DNA of 64,000 bases from Rhizobium sp. BT03 (GCF_030053155.1 NZ_CP125640.1:2356001-2420000); one strand, 5' to 3'. Positions 1 through 9,519 are shown, numbered from the stretch's first letter. The notes: generated from the sequence alone by a model not told the origin. Numbers and translations: made by a program.

Positions 1-456
1 GGCCGAAAGCTCTTTCGCCTTTCGCTTTTCGTCGAGCTCGACCCGGCGGAAGGGGCCGAAGGCGCGTTTGCGGGCGAAAACCGCTGCAGCATAGAGATCG
101 TCAGCCTCCTCAAGTGCCACCTCGACCTTGTCGCTGGAGACGCCCTTGGCGGCAAGTTTCTGGGCGATCGCGCGCTTCGATTTACCGCCGCGCACCGCCG
201 AGCGGGTGCTGGCCTCCGCATAGGCGTGATCGTCGAGCACCTTGTTGTCATAGGCAAATTTGACCGCAAAATCGGCAACGGCCTTGAGTTGCGCCGCGCT
301 GATATCCTCGAATTTCTCCTTCGCCTTGCGGGTGATGGCGTCAAAGAGCTGCTTTTCCGTCATCATCCGCCGCTCGAGGCGATAGACGGTGGAGTTGCGC
401 GCCCAGCTCAGCATGCGTGATGTCGGAATGTCGGATGGAACGGTCTCGTCGGTCAT
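1..456 (-). CDS. recX: Recombination regulator RecX (C-terminus cut by window edge)
   Basis: Small all-helical modulator that binds RecA and inhibits filament growth and strand exchange in the cytoplasm. The 152 visible codons start at ATG 456 (protein begins MTDETVPSDIPTSRMLSWAR) and contain the tandem three-helix RecX repeats, for example RLERRMMTEKQLFDAI followed by LDDHAYAEASTRSAVRGGKS and IAQKLAAKGV. The reading frame is still open at base 1, so the last part of the protein lies outside the window. recA is not adjacent here. It ends upstream of, and is transcribed in the same direction as, the amidohydrolase gene, with a 9-base gap, so the two could share a transcript. Family assignment is from sequence pattern and is fairly sure. 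Confidence 0.8.
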   Translation of the reverse strand, partial: MTDETVPSDIPTSRMLSWARNSTVYRLERRMMTEKQLFDAITRKAKEKFEDISAAQLKAVADFAVKFAYDNKVLDDHAYAEASTRSAVRGGKSKRAIAQKLAAKGVSSDKVEVALEEADDLYAAAVFARKRAFGPFRRVELDEKRKAKELSA

Positions 457-465
457 CGGCAGGGA

Positions 466-1491
466 TCAGGCTTCCAGGCCCTTGAGGACATTGGCGACGT
501 TCAAGCCGATCTCCGGCACACCGTAGCCGCCCTCCATGCAGGCGAGCACCGGCAGGCCGGCGGAAGCGATCATCGCGCCCATGCGGGTGAAATCGTCGGA
601 GGTGAGGCTGAAGAAGGAGATCGGGTCGCGCTCGAAGGTATCGACGCCGAGCGCCACGACGATCGCCTCGGCGCCGAAGGTCTTGATGCGGGCAAGCGCA
701 TCGGCAAGGGCCGACGACCAGACCTCCCAGGGCGTGCCCGGCGGCATCGGATAGTTGCGGTTGGCGCCCGCCCCCGCCCCCTCGCCCTCCTCGTCGGCAT
801 GGCCGAGGAAATAGGGAAAGGCCTGCATCGGATCGCCATGCAGCGAGGCGGTGAAGACATCGCCTCTGTGATAGAAGAGATCCTGGGTGCCGTTGCCATG
901 GTGGAAATCGACATCGAGCACGGCGACCTTTTTCGCACCGCGATCAAGCAGCCGCTGCGCCGCCACACCCGAATTGTTGATGAAGCAATAACCGCCGAAA
1001 AGATCGATGCCGGCATGGTGGCCGGGCGGGCGGCAGAGCGCGAAGGCGAAACGATTGCCCTCCCCCAGCCAGTCGGCGCCCGTCACCGCGCAGCGCATCG
1101 AGGCGATCGCCGCCTCATAGGAGCCTTTGGTGATCGAGGTGTCGGCGGCATTGGCATAATGGCCGATCGCGCCGACGATATTGTCGGGCACGCGCTGGCT
1201 GGTGCGGCGCACCGGAAAGGAATTGGCGATCGCCTCACCTGTAAAACCGGCCGCCACCCAGCGATCCCAGACGGTGGCGAGGAAATCCAGATAGGCCGGA
1301 TCATGCACCTTTTTAGCCGTTTCCAGCCCGTGGAAATCGGGCGCCACGACATCGGCAAAGCCCGCCTCCTTGACCGCCGTCAGGATCCATTCGGCCCGGA
1401 ACGGCGCTTCGAAAGGCGTCACCAGTTGGCCGGCATAGAGCTCGGTCCTGGCGTCACGCAGCTTGTGGTCTTCGGAATAGATGACGCGCAT
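466..1491 (-). CDS. aphA: Acetylpolyamine amidohydrolase (class II histone-deacetylase fold)
   Basis: Zn-dependent deacetylase expected to remove acetyl groups from acetylputrescine, acetylspermidine or similar acetylated amines. Starting at the ATG at 1491 gives 341 residues, the length I recall for the characterised Mycoplana enzyme. The catalytic set falls at matching positions: the tandem histidines of CRPPGHHAG (158-159), zinc ligands D195 and H197 in LDVDFHHGNGTQ, D284 in LGVDTF, and Y323 in EGGYGVPEIG. A longer reading frame to 1545 exists but adds 18 residues without family similarity. It follows the recX gene direction and is divergent from the HAD gene at 1626. Assignment to polyamine rather than protein deacetylation rests on close resemblance to the Mycoplana enzyme and is strong but not proven. 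Confidence 0.85.
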   Translation of the reverse strand: MRVIYSEDHKLRDARTELYAGQLVTPFEAPFRAEWILTAVKEAGFADVVAPDFHGLETAKKVHDPAYLDFLATVWDRWVAAGFTGEAIANSFPVRRTSQRVPDNIVGAIGHYANAADTSITKGSYEAAIASMRCAVTGADWLGEGNRFAFALCRPPGHHAGIDLFGGYCFINNSGVAAQRLLDRGAKKVAVLDVDFHHGNGTQDLFYHRGDVFTASLHGDPMQAFPYFLGHADEEGEGAGAGANRNYPMPPGTPWEVWSSALADALARIKTFGAEAIVVALGVDTFERDPISFFSLTSDDFTRMGAMIASAGLPVLACMEGGYGVPEIGLNVANVLKGLEA

Positions 1492-1625
1492 TTCAGATCC
1501 TGCCTTTGATTGAAGATCGAGATTTACACGGGGTTGCCGCGACAAAAAAGCGGTGTGGCGAGCTCTTGATCATCCAGAGCAACAACGCCACCTTCGCCGC
1601 TGTCTTGAGAACGAGGAATTTCCGC

Positions 1626-2237
1626 ATGAAAGTGCTGATGGTCGATGTCGACGGCGTGCTCATTCATGGCCGGCCGGCCGACGGCCTGCCGCATTTCACT
1701 TTTCTCGAGCGCGATCTCGGGCTGCGACCCGAGCTGCTGCAGCAGGAATTCTTCCAGACCTGCTGGGGCGATATCATTGTCGGCCGCGCGGCGTTGGAGC
1801 CCAGCCTTGCCGAAGTGCTGGCAACGATCGCGCCCCATCTCAGCGCCGCGACGCTGATCGATTACTGGTTCGAAAACGATTCCCGCCTTGATCTCACCCT
1901 GCTGGAAGAGCTCGCCGCCCTCAGGCAAAGCGGTGTCACGCTGTTCCTGGCGACCAACCAGGAGCACAGGCGGGCGCGCTATCTGATGGAACAGGCCGGC
2001 CTTGGCGCGCATGTCGACGGTATCTTCTATTCCGCCGCACTCGGACACAGCAAACCTTCGCCCGACTTTTTCCGGCTGGCGACCGAGCGGGCCAGCGCCC
2101 TGCCCGGCGAAATCGCCTTCATCGACGATATGGTGGTGAATGTCGAAGCGGCGCGACAGTTCGGCTGGCATGCTGCGCAATGGACCGCGGGCGCGAGGCT
2201 GCACGAGACGCTTTCCGCCTTCGGCCGTCCGAAATGA
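1626..2237 (+). CDS. HAD-superfamily hydrolase
   Basis: Small cytoplasmic phosphatase-like enzyme of 203 residues. All four HAD motifs are visible: motif I VDVDGVLIHG with nucleophile and acid/base aspartates near residues 7-9, motif II in FLATNQEH with the conserved Thr, motif III lysine in GHSKPSPDFF, and motif IV in IAFIDDMVVNVEAA. Start at ATG 1626 is preceded by GAGGAATTT; an upstream in-frame start at 1506 would overlap the divergent gene and adds unrelated sequence. Resemblance is to the haloacid dehalogenase/epoxide hydrolase N-terminal or YihX-like sugar phosphatase groups. Substrate cannot be read from sequence, and neighbours give no pathway context. Confidence 0.75.
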   Translation: MKVLMVDVDGVLIHGRPADGLPHFTFLERDLGLRPELLQQEFFQTCWGDIIVGRAALEPSLAEVLATIAPHLSAATLIDYWFENDSRLDLTLLEELAALRQSGVTLFLATNQEHRRARYLMEQAGLGAHVDGIFYSAALGHSKPSPDFFRLATERASALPGEIAFIDDMVVNVEAARQFGWHAAQWTAGARLHETLSAFGRPK

Positions 2238-2252
2238 GCCCAGCCGGCGCAA

Positions 2253-2771
2253 TCAGGCAAGCCGCTTGTAGAACAGCGTGGTGTCGCAGAAGCCGCCTTG
2301 CGGCCACAGCGCATAATCCGGGATGACGCCGACGCGCTGCCAGCCCAGGCGCGGATAGATCGCCTCCGCATCGCTGCCGGTCGCCGTGTCGAGCACCAGC
2401 AGGGTCTTGCCCCGCCGTGCCGCCTCGCGTTCGGCGGCCTCCATCAGCAACCGGGCGAGGCCGCGCCCGCGGGCGGAGCGATGCACCAGGAGCTTCTTCA
2501 GATCGCCGCGGTGCGGCTGATTCGGCATCTGCGCGGCGCCCACCTGCACCGTGCCGACAATGCTGCCCTCTAGTTCGGCGACCAGCAGCAGATTGCCGCC
2601 GGTGGCGACGGCATCGGCGACATCGCGCCAATAGAGCTCGGCCTCTTCAGGCCCATAGGGCTGCATGAAGCCGACGGAGGCGCCGCCGGCTACGCAATCG
2701 GCAAGCACTTGCGCAAGCCCCGGAATGGCGGCGCGCGCCTCCTCGGCGGAAAGGATACGGATATCGGGCAT
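2253..2771 (-). CDS. GNAT family N-acetyltransferase
   Basis: Protein of 172 residues with the GNAT core. The acetyl-CoA pyrophosphate loop appears as VHRSARGRGLARLLMEAAE (an R/QxxGxG/A variant), followed by a strand LLVLDTATGSDAEAIYPRLG and the closing W-x-R-V-G segment. The start is ATG 2771, just downstream in transcription of the XRE-cupin regulator gene with a 23-base gap, so the two probably form an operon. Regulator-acetyltransferase pairs of this kind often act on small metabolites or antibiotics-like amines, but no acceptor can be named. Function call is confident at family level only. Confidence 0.78.
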   Translation of the reverse strand: MPDIRILSAEEARAAIPGLAQVLADCVAGGASVGFMQPYGPEEAELYWRDVADAVATGGNLLLVAELEGSIVGTVQVGAAQMPNQPHRGDLKKLLVHRSARGRGLARLLMEAAEREAARRGKTLLVLDTATGSDAEAIYPRLGWQRVGVIPDYALWPQGGFCDTTLFYKRLA

Positions 2772-2794
2772 GGTCTTCTCCTGAACTGAAGCTG

Positions 2795-3376
2795 TTAGCG
2801 GCCGCCGCGATCGAGCACGACGCAATAGCGCGCCGGCGCGTTGCCGGGATTGTGGAAGACATGGCCTTCGCCGACCGGCATGAAGAGGCAATCGCCGGGG
2901 CGCAGCCGGTAGACCACCTCGCCCGCCGTCATCTCCAGCTCGCCGTCGAACAGCCAGATATGCTGCGTCATGCCATGCGATGCCGCATGCGGGGGAAAGC
3001 TGACGCGGGCGCCGGAGGGGAATTCGACCTCGACGATATCGACATCGGAAGCGGTACCGGGCGCCGAGACCGCACGCCTGAGATAACCGGTCTCCGGATC
3101 ACGCCAGACCTGCTGCTCCTGCCGGCGGGCAAGCGGCGAGGCCTGCTCTCCCTCCTCCGCGAAGAAGGCCGAGAGAGACAGCCCGAGCGCAGCACAGATT
3201 CTTGCCAGCAGCGAGGCGGTGGGGCTCGCCTCCGCCCGCTCGATGCGCGAGATCATCGCCCGGCTGACGCCGGAGGCCGTGGCGAGATCGTCGAGCGTCA
3301 ATCCTTTATCCAGCCGCAGCTTGCGGATACGGATGCCGATTGCCTGTTCCAGTTGCTCTTCCATATTCCAATCCAT
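2795..3376 (-). CDS. XRE-family transcriptional regulator with C-terminal cupin sensor domain
   Basis: Two-domain regulator: an N-terminal helix-turn-helix (IRKLRLDKGLTLDDLATASG then SRAMISRIERAEASPT) and a C-terminal cupin barrel with SHGMTQHIWLFDGELEM and the closing GDCLFMPVGEGHVFHN. This architecture is typical of repressors that sense a small molecule in the cupin pocket. The start is uncertain: ATGs at 3400, 3376 and 3364 are all in frame. I prefer 3376 because a TATAGT -10-like hexamer lies just upstream, which would give a very short or leaderless transcript. A perfect TGATTCCA/TGGAATCA inverted repeat overlaps this start, consistent with autoregulation. It leads the operon with the GNAT gene and is divergent from tenA. 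Confidence 0.75.
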   Translation of the reverse strand: MDWNMEEQLEQAIGIRIRKLRLDKGLTLDDLATASGVSRAMISRIERAEASPTASLLARICAALGLSLSAFFAEEGEQASPLARRQEQQVWRDPETGYLRRAVSAPGTASDVDIVEVEFPSGARVSFPPHAASHGMTQHIWLFDGELEMTAGEVVYRLRPGDCLFMPVGEGHVFHNPGNAPARYCVVLDRGGR

Positions 3377-3418
3377 GATTCCACTATAAGAGAAATACAT
3401 GATCCGATGATGGAATCA
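3364..3418. promoter_or_regulatory. Candidate operator for the XRE-cupin regulator
   Basis: Between the XRE-cupin gene and tenA, TGATTCCA (3376-3383) and TGGAATCA (3411-3418) form a perfect inverted repeat, and a further ATTCCA half site occurs at 3365-3370, 13 bases (about one helical turn) from the copy at 3378. Position over the regulator start and dyad symmetry fit an autoregulatory operator. This is inferred from symmetry only. Confidence 0.35.
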
Positions 3419-3503
3419 AGCCTCAGCAAAGAGGGACAGACCAATCTTGCTTTCGCCTCGGCGGCACCGATATATGGCAGCGCAATTCAGATGGGAGAGA
3501 TTG

Positions 3504-4202
3504 ATGGACGCCAGCACGCAGAGCACGCAACTGCCGGAAAGCTTCACCGCCGCCGCCTGGGACAGGATCGCGCCCATCATGGCCGAGATCGAGGTCTTGC
3601 CGCTGCTCACGCGCCTTTCGGACGGCACGCTGCCGCCTGAGGTTTTCCGGCACTACATTCTGCAGGATGCGCTTTACCTCAAGCATTATGCGCGCTGCCT
3701 GGCAATCGTCGCGGCCAAGGCGCCTGACAATGCGCAGGTGCTGCGTTTCCTCGGTTCGGCGCAGAAGGCGATCACCGTCGAGCAGGGCCTGCATGCCGGC
3801 TTCCTCACCCAGTTCGGCATCACGTCTGTTGATGTGACGGCGGCCGAACCCTCGCCTGCCTGTTTCGCCTATACGAATTTTCTGCTCGCCACCGCCTATC
3901 ACCGCTCCTACGCGGTGGCGCTTTCTTCCATCCTGCCCTGCTTCTGGATCTACTGGCATGTCGGCGAGGCGATCAAGAGCCGGCCTGTTATCGAGGGCAA
4001 TGCCCTCCAGGCCTGGATCAATACCTATGGCGATCCGCAATTTGCCGCCGGCGCCCGCGAAGTGATCGCCCTGACCGATATCGCCGCCCGCGCCGCATCG
4101 CCGGCGGAGCGTGCTCAGATGATGGATGTGTTCGTGCGCGCCTCGCAATATGAATGGATGTTCTGGGACTCGGCCTGGCGGCTGGAGACCTGGCCGGTCT
4201 GA
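3504..4202 (+). CDS. tenA: TenA-family thiaminase II / aminopyrimidine aminohydrolase
   Basis: Salvages degraded thiamine by hydrolysing aminopyrimidines (toward HMP) or cleaving thiamine in the cytoplasm. The 232-residue protein has the TenA helical-bundle signatures: FRHYILQDALYLKHYAR, the catalytic cysteine at about residue 146 in LPCFWIYWHVGE, and the C-terminal glutamate at about 217 in ASQYEWMFWDSAW. ATG 3504 follows GGGAGAGATTG, a good ribosome-binding site; the upstream in-frame ATG at 3447 adds 19 residues with no similarity. No TPP-riboswitch-like CTGAGA element is seen in the 5' region and no other thi genes are nearby, so it is probably a stand-alone salvage gene. Confidence 0.85.
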   Translation: MDASTQSTQLPESFTAAAWDRIAPIMAEIEVLPLLTRLSDGTLPPEVFRHYILQDALYLKHYARCLAIVAAKAPDNAQVLRFLGSAQKAITVEQGLHAGFLTQFGITSVDVTAAEPSPACFAYTNFLLATAYHRSYAVALSSILPCFWIYWHVGEAIKSRPVIEGNALQAWINTYGDPQFAAGAREVIALTDIAARAASPAERAQMMDVFVRASQYEWMFWDSAWRLETWPV

Positions 4203-4279
4203 GACGCGCCCGACCGGCTCGCAAAATAGCGTAAACAGCGGGATAATTACCGCTTTGCGGCAGGGGACGGCGCTGCTAT

Positions 4280-6112
<1,833 letters not shown>

Positions 6113-6130
6113 CGCTTCTCAATGGCACCT

Positions 6131-6153
6131 TATGCGCATATGATCTGCGCATA
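6131..6153. promoter_or_regulatory. Candidate ccdAB operator (direct repeat TGCGCATA)
   Basis: Immediately before ccdA, TGCGCATA occurs twice (6133-6140 and 6146-6153), spaced 13 bases start to start. The first copy sits inside a perfect 10-base palindrome (6131-6140), and the hexamer TGCGCA in each copy is itself palindromic. The second copy runs into the AGGAG ribosome-binding site at 6152-6156. CcdA antitoxins have ribbon-helix-helix DNA-binding domains that recognise short palindromic half sites in tandem, so this is the natural operator candidate. No binding evidence. Confidence 0.4.
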
Positions 6154-6163
6154 GGAGATCGTT

Positions 6164-6394
6164 ATGGCACAGCAGGCAAGGAAAGCGGCAAACCTCTCTC
6201 TCGATGAGGGACTCGTATCGCAGGCGCGTGAGCTGAAGATCAACATATCCCGGGCGGCGGAAGATGGGATCGCGAAGGCCATAAAGGCGGAACGCGAACG
6301 GCTGTGGCGTATCGAGAACGCGGAGGCAATTGCCGCTTCCAATGCCTATGTCGAAAAGCACGGCCTGCCGTTTCAGAAATATCGACAGTTCTGA
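6164..6394 (+). CDS. ccdA: Type II antitoxin CcdA
   Basis: Small 76-residue antitoxin. The N-terminal half (RKAANLSLDEGLVSQARELKI) is the ribbon-helix-helix DNA-binding region, and the C-terminal tail (ERERLWRIENAEAIAASNAY then FQKYRQF) is the flexible toxin-binding segment with the W-x-x-E-N pattern seen in CcdA proteins. Start ATG 6164 follows TAGGAG. Its stop overlaps the start of ccdB (TGATG at 6392-6396), giving tight translational coupling. The gene would bind the tandem TGCGCATA element upstream. Identification is good from sequence plus gene pairing. Confidence 0.88.
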   Translation: MAQQARKAANLSLDEGLVSQARELKINISRAAEDGIAKAIKAERERLWRIENAEAIAASNAYVEKHGLPFQKYRQF

Positions 6395-6693
6395 TGGCTC
6401 GGTTTCATGTCTACAATTTGATCCATACGAATGCGCTTGCGCTTGATCTGCAGTCAGACCTGCATGGCGACCTCACGACGCGGATCATGGCGCCAATGCT
6501 TCCGCTGGAAGCTCTTCCCAAAATCATGCGTCAGCTCAACCCGCAATTCGTGATCAACGGCGTGCCATACGTTATGGCGACCCAATTTATCGGTGCGATT
6601 TCCGTTAAAGAGATAGGCGTCGCAGCCGCCGATCTCACGGCCGACAGCGATCGTATCATCAGCGCCCTGGACTTCCTCTTCCAAGGCTTCTGA
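6394..6693 (+). CDS. ccdB: Type II toxin CcdB (putative gyrase poison with altered C-terminal tail)
   Basis: 99-residue toxin starting at the ATG in TGATG, overlapping the ccdA stop by one base; a longer frame from 6304 lies inside ccdA and is not real. The fold signature is visible: ARFHVYNL near the N-terminus and LALDLQSDLHGDLTTRIMAP, matching the VQSD...R..IPL region of F-plasmid CcdB. In the F-plasmid protein the last three residues W-G-I are essential for gyrase poisoning. Here the tail reads FLFQGF, so the Trp is replaced by Gln97, while Gly98 is kept and the last residue is Phe99. That may change gyrase affinity or target. Adjacent gene after it is convergent. Confidence 0.85.
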   Translation: MARFHVYNLIHTNALALDLQSDLHGDLTTRIMAPMLPLEALPKIMRQLNPQFVINGVPYVMATQFIGAISVKEIGVAAADLTADSDRIISALDFLFQGF

Positions 6694-6695
6694 GA

Positions 6696-7148
6696 TCAAC
6701 CTCGCGCCATATACTCCTTCACCAACCCCTCATAGGCCGCCATTTCCGGCAGCGCCGCGTAGCTGTGCACCGCACCGGTCTCGGCAAAGGCCAGCTTCTC
6801 GCTCGTCCATGTCTCGATGAACGGCGTGAACCAGCTGGGGTCATCGAGCATGGTGACGCGCAGATTGACGAACCAGTCCATGCCTTCCGGGCGGGTGAAC
6901 ATCCAGCTCATGCAATGCGGACAGAAATAATGTTTCGTCGTGCCGTGCAGGCCGCCGATGACGGCCTCGCCTTTCGTCACCTCGAAGCCTTCGCTGGGGA
7001 TGGCGGCACTCAGCGAATAGGCGCTCGCAGTCATCCTCTGGCAGCCCGTGCAGTGGCAGGCCATTGTCAGCAGCGGCGGCGCGCTGATCTTCAACCGCAC
7101 CCGGCCGCAACGGCAGCCGCCTTCCATCGGTAAGTTCTGTGCCGTCAT
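6696..7148 (-). CDS. GFA-family (glutathione-dependent formaldehyde-activating enzyme-like) zinc protein
   Basis: Protein of 150 residues with the GFA/CENP-V zinc-binding fold: GGCRCGRVRLKI, then CHCTGCQRMTASAYS, and FCPHCMSWMFTRPEG, giving two Zn sites of CxC/CxxC type. Members were named for Gfa of Paracoccus but most have unknown substrates and no formaldehyde genes occur here. The start at ATG 7148 (MTAQNLPMEGG) is chosen; an in-frame start at 7169 is possible. It lies tail-to-tail with ccdB, with only two bases between stops. Confidence 0.8.
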   Translation of the reverse strand: MTAQNLPMEGGCRCGRVRLKISAPPLLTMACHCTGCQRMTASAYSLSAAIPSEGFEVTKGEAVIGGLHGTTKHYFCPHCMSWMFTRPEGMDWFVNLRVTMLDDPSWFTPFIETWTSEKLAFAETGAVHSYAALPEMAAYEGLVKEYMARG

Positions 7149-7220
7149 GATATCCTCCCCTTCCGCCACGTGATTTAGCGGAGCCGGCGACGTTGTCGAG
7201 AGAGCCCGCCGGCGTAAATC

Positions 7221-7778
7221 TCAGAGACGGTTCATCGGGCGGGCCGGATTGCCGACCACGGTGGTCCCCGCCGGCACGTCCCTGGTCACGACGGCGCCGG
7301 CGCCGACGATCGCGCCATCGCCGATGGTGACGCCACCAAGGATGACGGCAGCGCCGCCAATCCAGACATCGCTGCCGATCGAAACCGGCCGGGCGATCTC
7401 GATACCCTGGCTGCGAAGTGCGGGATCCTTGTGATGTTCGGCACAATAGATCTGCACGCCCGGTCCGAACATGGTGCGGTCGCCGACCGTCACGCGACCG
7501 GAATCGAGGATGGTGCAGCCGGCATTGAAATAGATGCGCTCGCCGAGAACAATATTGATGCCGTAGGAGCAGTGAAACGGCGCTTCGATGAAGATATCGG
7601 GCGTCGCATCGGCAAAGAGCGCTCTGAGCGCCGAGGCGACGGCCCCGCGCTCATCCGGCGGCAGCGTGTTATGGGCGTGAACGGCACGGCGCGCCCGCCG
7701 ACGCAGGCGATCCAGTTCGTCGTCGAGGCAGCAATACCACTCACCCGCCGCCATCTTTTCATATTCGCTCGGCGGCAT
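7221..7778 (-). CDS. Maltose/nodulation-type sugar O-acetyltransferase (Maa/NodL/LacA family)
   Basis: 185-residue acyltransferase of the left-handed beta-helix family. It opens with the Maa N-terminal helical domain (SEYEKMAAGEWYCCLDDEL) and continues with hexapeptide repeats such as VSIGSDVWIGGAAVILGGVT and IGDGAIVGAGAVVTRDVPAG. The catalytic histidine lies in QIYCAEHHKDP. Start ATG 7778 fits the family start; a longer frame to 7925 would run into the neighbouring gene. It follows the amidotransferase gene with an 11-base gap, so the two are probably co-transcribed. The family includes rhizobial NodL, but no nod genes are near, and the acceptor sugar is unknown. Confidence 0.82.
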   Translation of the reverse strand: MPPSEYEKMAAGEWYCCLDDELDRLRRRARRAVHAHNTLPPDERGAVASALRALFADATPDIFIEAPFHCSYGINIVLGERIYFNAGCTILDSGRVTVGDRTMFGPGVQIYCAEHHKDPALRSQGIEIARPVSIGSDVWIGGAAVILGGVTIGDGAIVGAGAVVTRDVPAGTTVVGNPARPMNRL

Positions 7779-7789
7779 CGCTCCGCCTC

Positions 7790-8527
7790 TCAAGCCGAGG
7801 CCTCCGACAATATTCCGATCTCTGCCGGCTCGATCAGGCTGACCCAGGCACGCGCGATGGCAAGGCCGGCGGCATCGGCGGCGGCGCCATGCCGCGTCGC
7901 CAGTTCGGCATGGTTCTCCAGCCAACCGGGGGCGATGCGGGCGATCGTATCAGGGAATTCCGCCTTCCATTGCTCAACGACCGCCCGATCGGCCTCGAAA
8001 TGGAACTGGGTGCCATAGACGGCGCGGCCGATGCGGAAGGCCTGGTTCTCGGCGACCGGGCTCGTCGCCAGACGCACCGCACCTTCGGGCAGGGAAAACG
8101 TGTCGGCATGCCATTCGAAAATGGTGAATTCGCCGCCAAGCGCCGACAGCAGCGGATCGGCCCGGCCCTTGGCCGTGACGTCGATCCTGTGCCAGCCGAA
8201 TTCGCGAGCCGTCCCTAAGAGATTGTCGGCGCCATAGGCGCGGGCGAGGATCTGGCTGCCGAGGCAGATGCCGAGCACGGCCTTGCCGGCATCACCGAAG
8301 CGGCGCGTCAGCTGTACGAGGTCCGGCAGGTAAGGATGCGTCTCGTCATCCAGCGCGCTCTGCTCGCCGCCGAGAACGACAAGTGCATCATGGCCGGCTA
8401 TATCCGGCGGCAGGATGCCGTCCCGCCACACGCGGAACCACTCGATATGAGCTCCCGCCTCGTCGAGCGCTCTGGCAAGCGCGCCGAGACCGGTATTGCG
8501 CATATTTTCGACGACTGCGACTCGCAT
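7790..8527 (-). CDS. Type 1 glutamine amidotransferase (GMP-synthase-like class I GATase)
   Basis: 245 residues with the class I glutaminase triad: nucleophile Cys in VLGICLGSQILARAYGA and the His/Glu pair in YGTQFHFEAD. An oxyanion-strand Gly-Gly is seen in VVLGGEQSALDD. This stand-alone group resembles the GuaA amidotransferase domain and the gamma-glutamyl hydrolase-type enzymes that act on small gamma-glutamyl amines or toxins; no synthetase partner lies beside it. Start ATG 8527 gives MRVAVVENMRNTGLG. It is the first gene of a likely two-gene operon with the O-acetyltransferase and is divergent from the Rdx gene. Confidence 0.8.
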   Translation of the reverse strand: MRVAVVENMRNTGLGALARALDEAGAHIEWFRVWRDGILPPDIAGHDALVVLGGEQSALDDETHPYLPDLVQLTRRFGDAGKAVLGICLGSQILARAYGADNLLGTAREFGWHRIDVTAKGRADPLLSALGGEFTIFEWHADTFSLPEGAVRLATSPVAENQAFRIGRAVYGTQFHFEADRAVVEQWKAEFPDTIARIAPGWLENHAELATRHGAAADAAGLAIARAWVSLIEPAEIGILSEASA

Positions 8528-8651
8528 GGGTTCTCCCCGGTGTGACCGACGATGGAAGAGACCATGCCGGCGAACGACGCGCAAGATGTGTGCGCGCCAT
8601 TGCGTGAGCACGCCGCAAGGGCTTAAATCCACGCGAACGAAAGGAAACACA

Positions 8652-8945
8652 ATGACCGACAAAGCCCGCGTCTCGATCCTCTACTGCACCCAGTGCAACT
8701 GGCTGCTGCGCGCCGCCTGGATGGCGCAGGAGCTGCTGCACACCTTTTCCGACAGCCTTGGCGAGGTGGCGCTGATCCCCGGCACCGGCGGCAATTTCGA
8801 GATCCGCGTCAACGGCGACCTCATCTGGGAGCGCAAGCGCGACGGCGGCTTTCCCGGGCCGAAGGAACTGAAGCAGCGCGTCCGCGACATCGTCGAGCCC
8901 GGCCGCGATCTCGGCCATGTCGACCGCGCCTCGCTGGAAAGCTGA
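8652..8945 (+). CDS. Rdx family (SelT/SelW/SelH-like) selenoprotein homologue with Cys in place of Sec
   Basis: 97-residue thioredoxin-like protein beginning MTDKARVSILYCTQCNWLLR. The CxxC redox motif (C12-x-x-C15) occupies the CxxU site of animal SelW, and the rest (LIPGTGGNFEIRVNGDLIWE then KRDGGFPGPKELKQRVRD) matches the Rdx family strand-helix pattern. Expected role is thiol redox or protein repair in the cytoplasm, unproven in bacteria. The start follows AAAGGAAACACA. It stands alone, convergent with the secreted BA14K-like gene two bases away. Confidence 0.8.
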   Translation: MTDKARVSILYCTQCNWLLRAAWMAQELLHTFSDSLGEVALIPGTGGNFEIRVNGDLIWERKRDGGFPGPKELKQRVRDIVEPGRDLGHVDRASLES

Positions 8946-8947
8946 CC

Positions 8948-9361
8948 TCAGCGATAGGGCGAGCGGCAGACCCTGTAGACACCCTCATAGGTGAGGAAGT
9001 GATCCGTCCTGGGATTGTAGGAGCGGTATTCATTGGTGCACCAGGCGATATGCTTGTTCGGAGCGTTCGGCTGCACCCGGCGCACCGGCGGCGGATCATA
9101 GGTCAGCTGCGGCCGCCCGGCGGCACCCGGTAGGTAATAGGTCGGCCCCGCGCCGCGCGGCCGGTAATTCGGCTGGACATAAGCGGGGCGATGCCATTGC
9201 TGCGGCCCGAAACCGAAGCAGCCGCGAAAATCGCAGAGCGTCGATCCGGTGTTGAGCGGGCCGACCCCCGGCTTGCCCAGCTTCAGCGAATCAGCGCCTG
9301 CCATGGCTGGCGCGAGAACGGCGAGAAGACCGGCAAACAGAAGCGTGCGGGCGACGGGCAT
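8948..9361 (-). CDS. Secreted BA14K-like (lectin-like) protein
   Basis: 137-residue exported protein of unknown function. A clear Sec signal peptide (MPVARTLLFAGLLAVLAPAM, cleavage after AGA) precedes a Pro/Gly/Tyr-rich middle and a C-terminal segment HIAWCTNEYRSYNPRTDHFL with a final VCRSPYR. The C-terminal W-C-x(4)-YRSYNPxTxxFLxYxG...C pattern is the one found in rhizobial/brucellar BA14K proteins. Likely periplasmic or outer-surface. It is convergent with the Rdx gene and upstream of tRNA-Leu on the opposite strand. Confidence 0.65.
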   Translation of the reverse strand: MPVARTLLFAGLLAVLAPAMAGADSLKLGKPGVGPLNTGSTLCDFRGCFGFGPQQWHRPAYVQPNYRPRGAGPTYYLPGAAGRPQLTYDPPPVRRVQPNAPNKHIAWCTNEYRSYNPRTDHFLTYEGVYRVCRSPYR

Positions 9362-9490
9362 GGGGCATTCCTTTCGATATTTCCTCTATATAGGGCGTAC
9401 CAAGCGAAACGCTATGCCTGCCCTCCGGCCACTCCCTCGCATGTGACCGACTGTTTTTCGCCAACTGTCAGAAAAACTTCAAAAACCCGG

Positions 9491-9519
9491 TTGACAGTCA
9501 GGAGCCGCCCCCTTACATC
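9491..9519 (+). promoter_or_regulatory. Promoter of tRNA-Leu
   Basis: TTGACA at 9491-9496 and TACATC at 9514-9519 are separated by 17 bases, a near-consensus sigma-70-type promoter placing the start about 5 bases before the mature tRNA 5' end at 9530. Confidence 0.7.

Noticed and set aside
3400..3503. Possible TPP riboswitch upstream of tenA
   Set aside because: The 100-base leader has no CTGAGA or GGGG-type TPP-aptamer core and is too short for a full aptamer plus expression platform.
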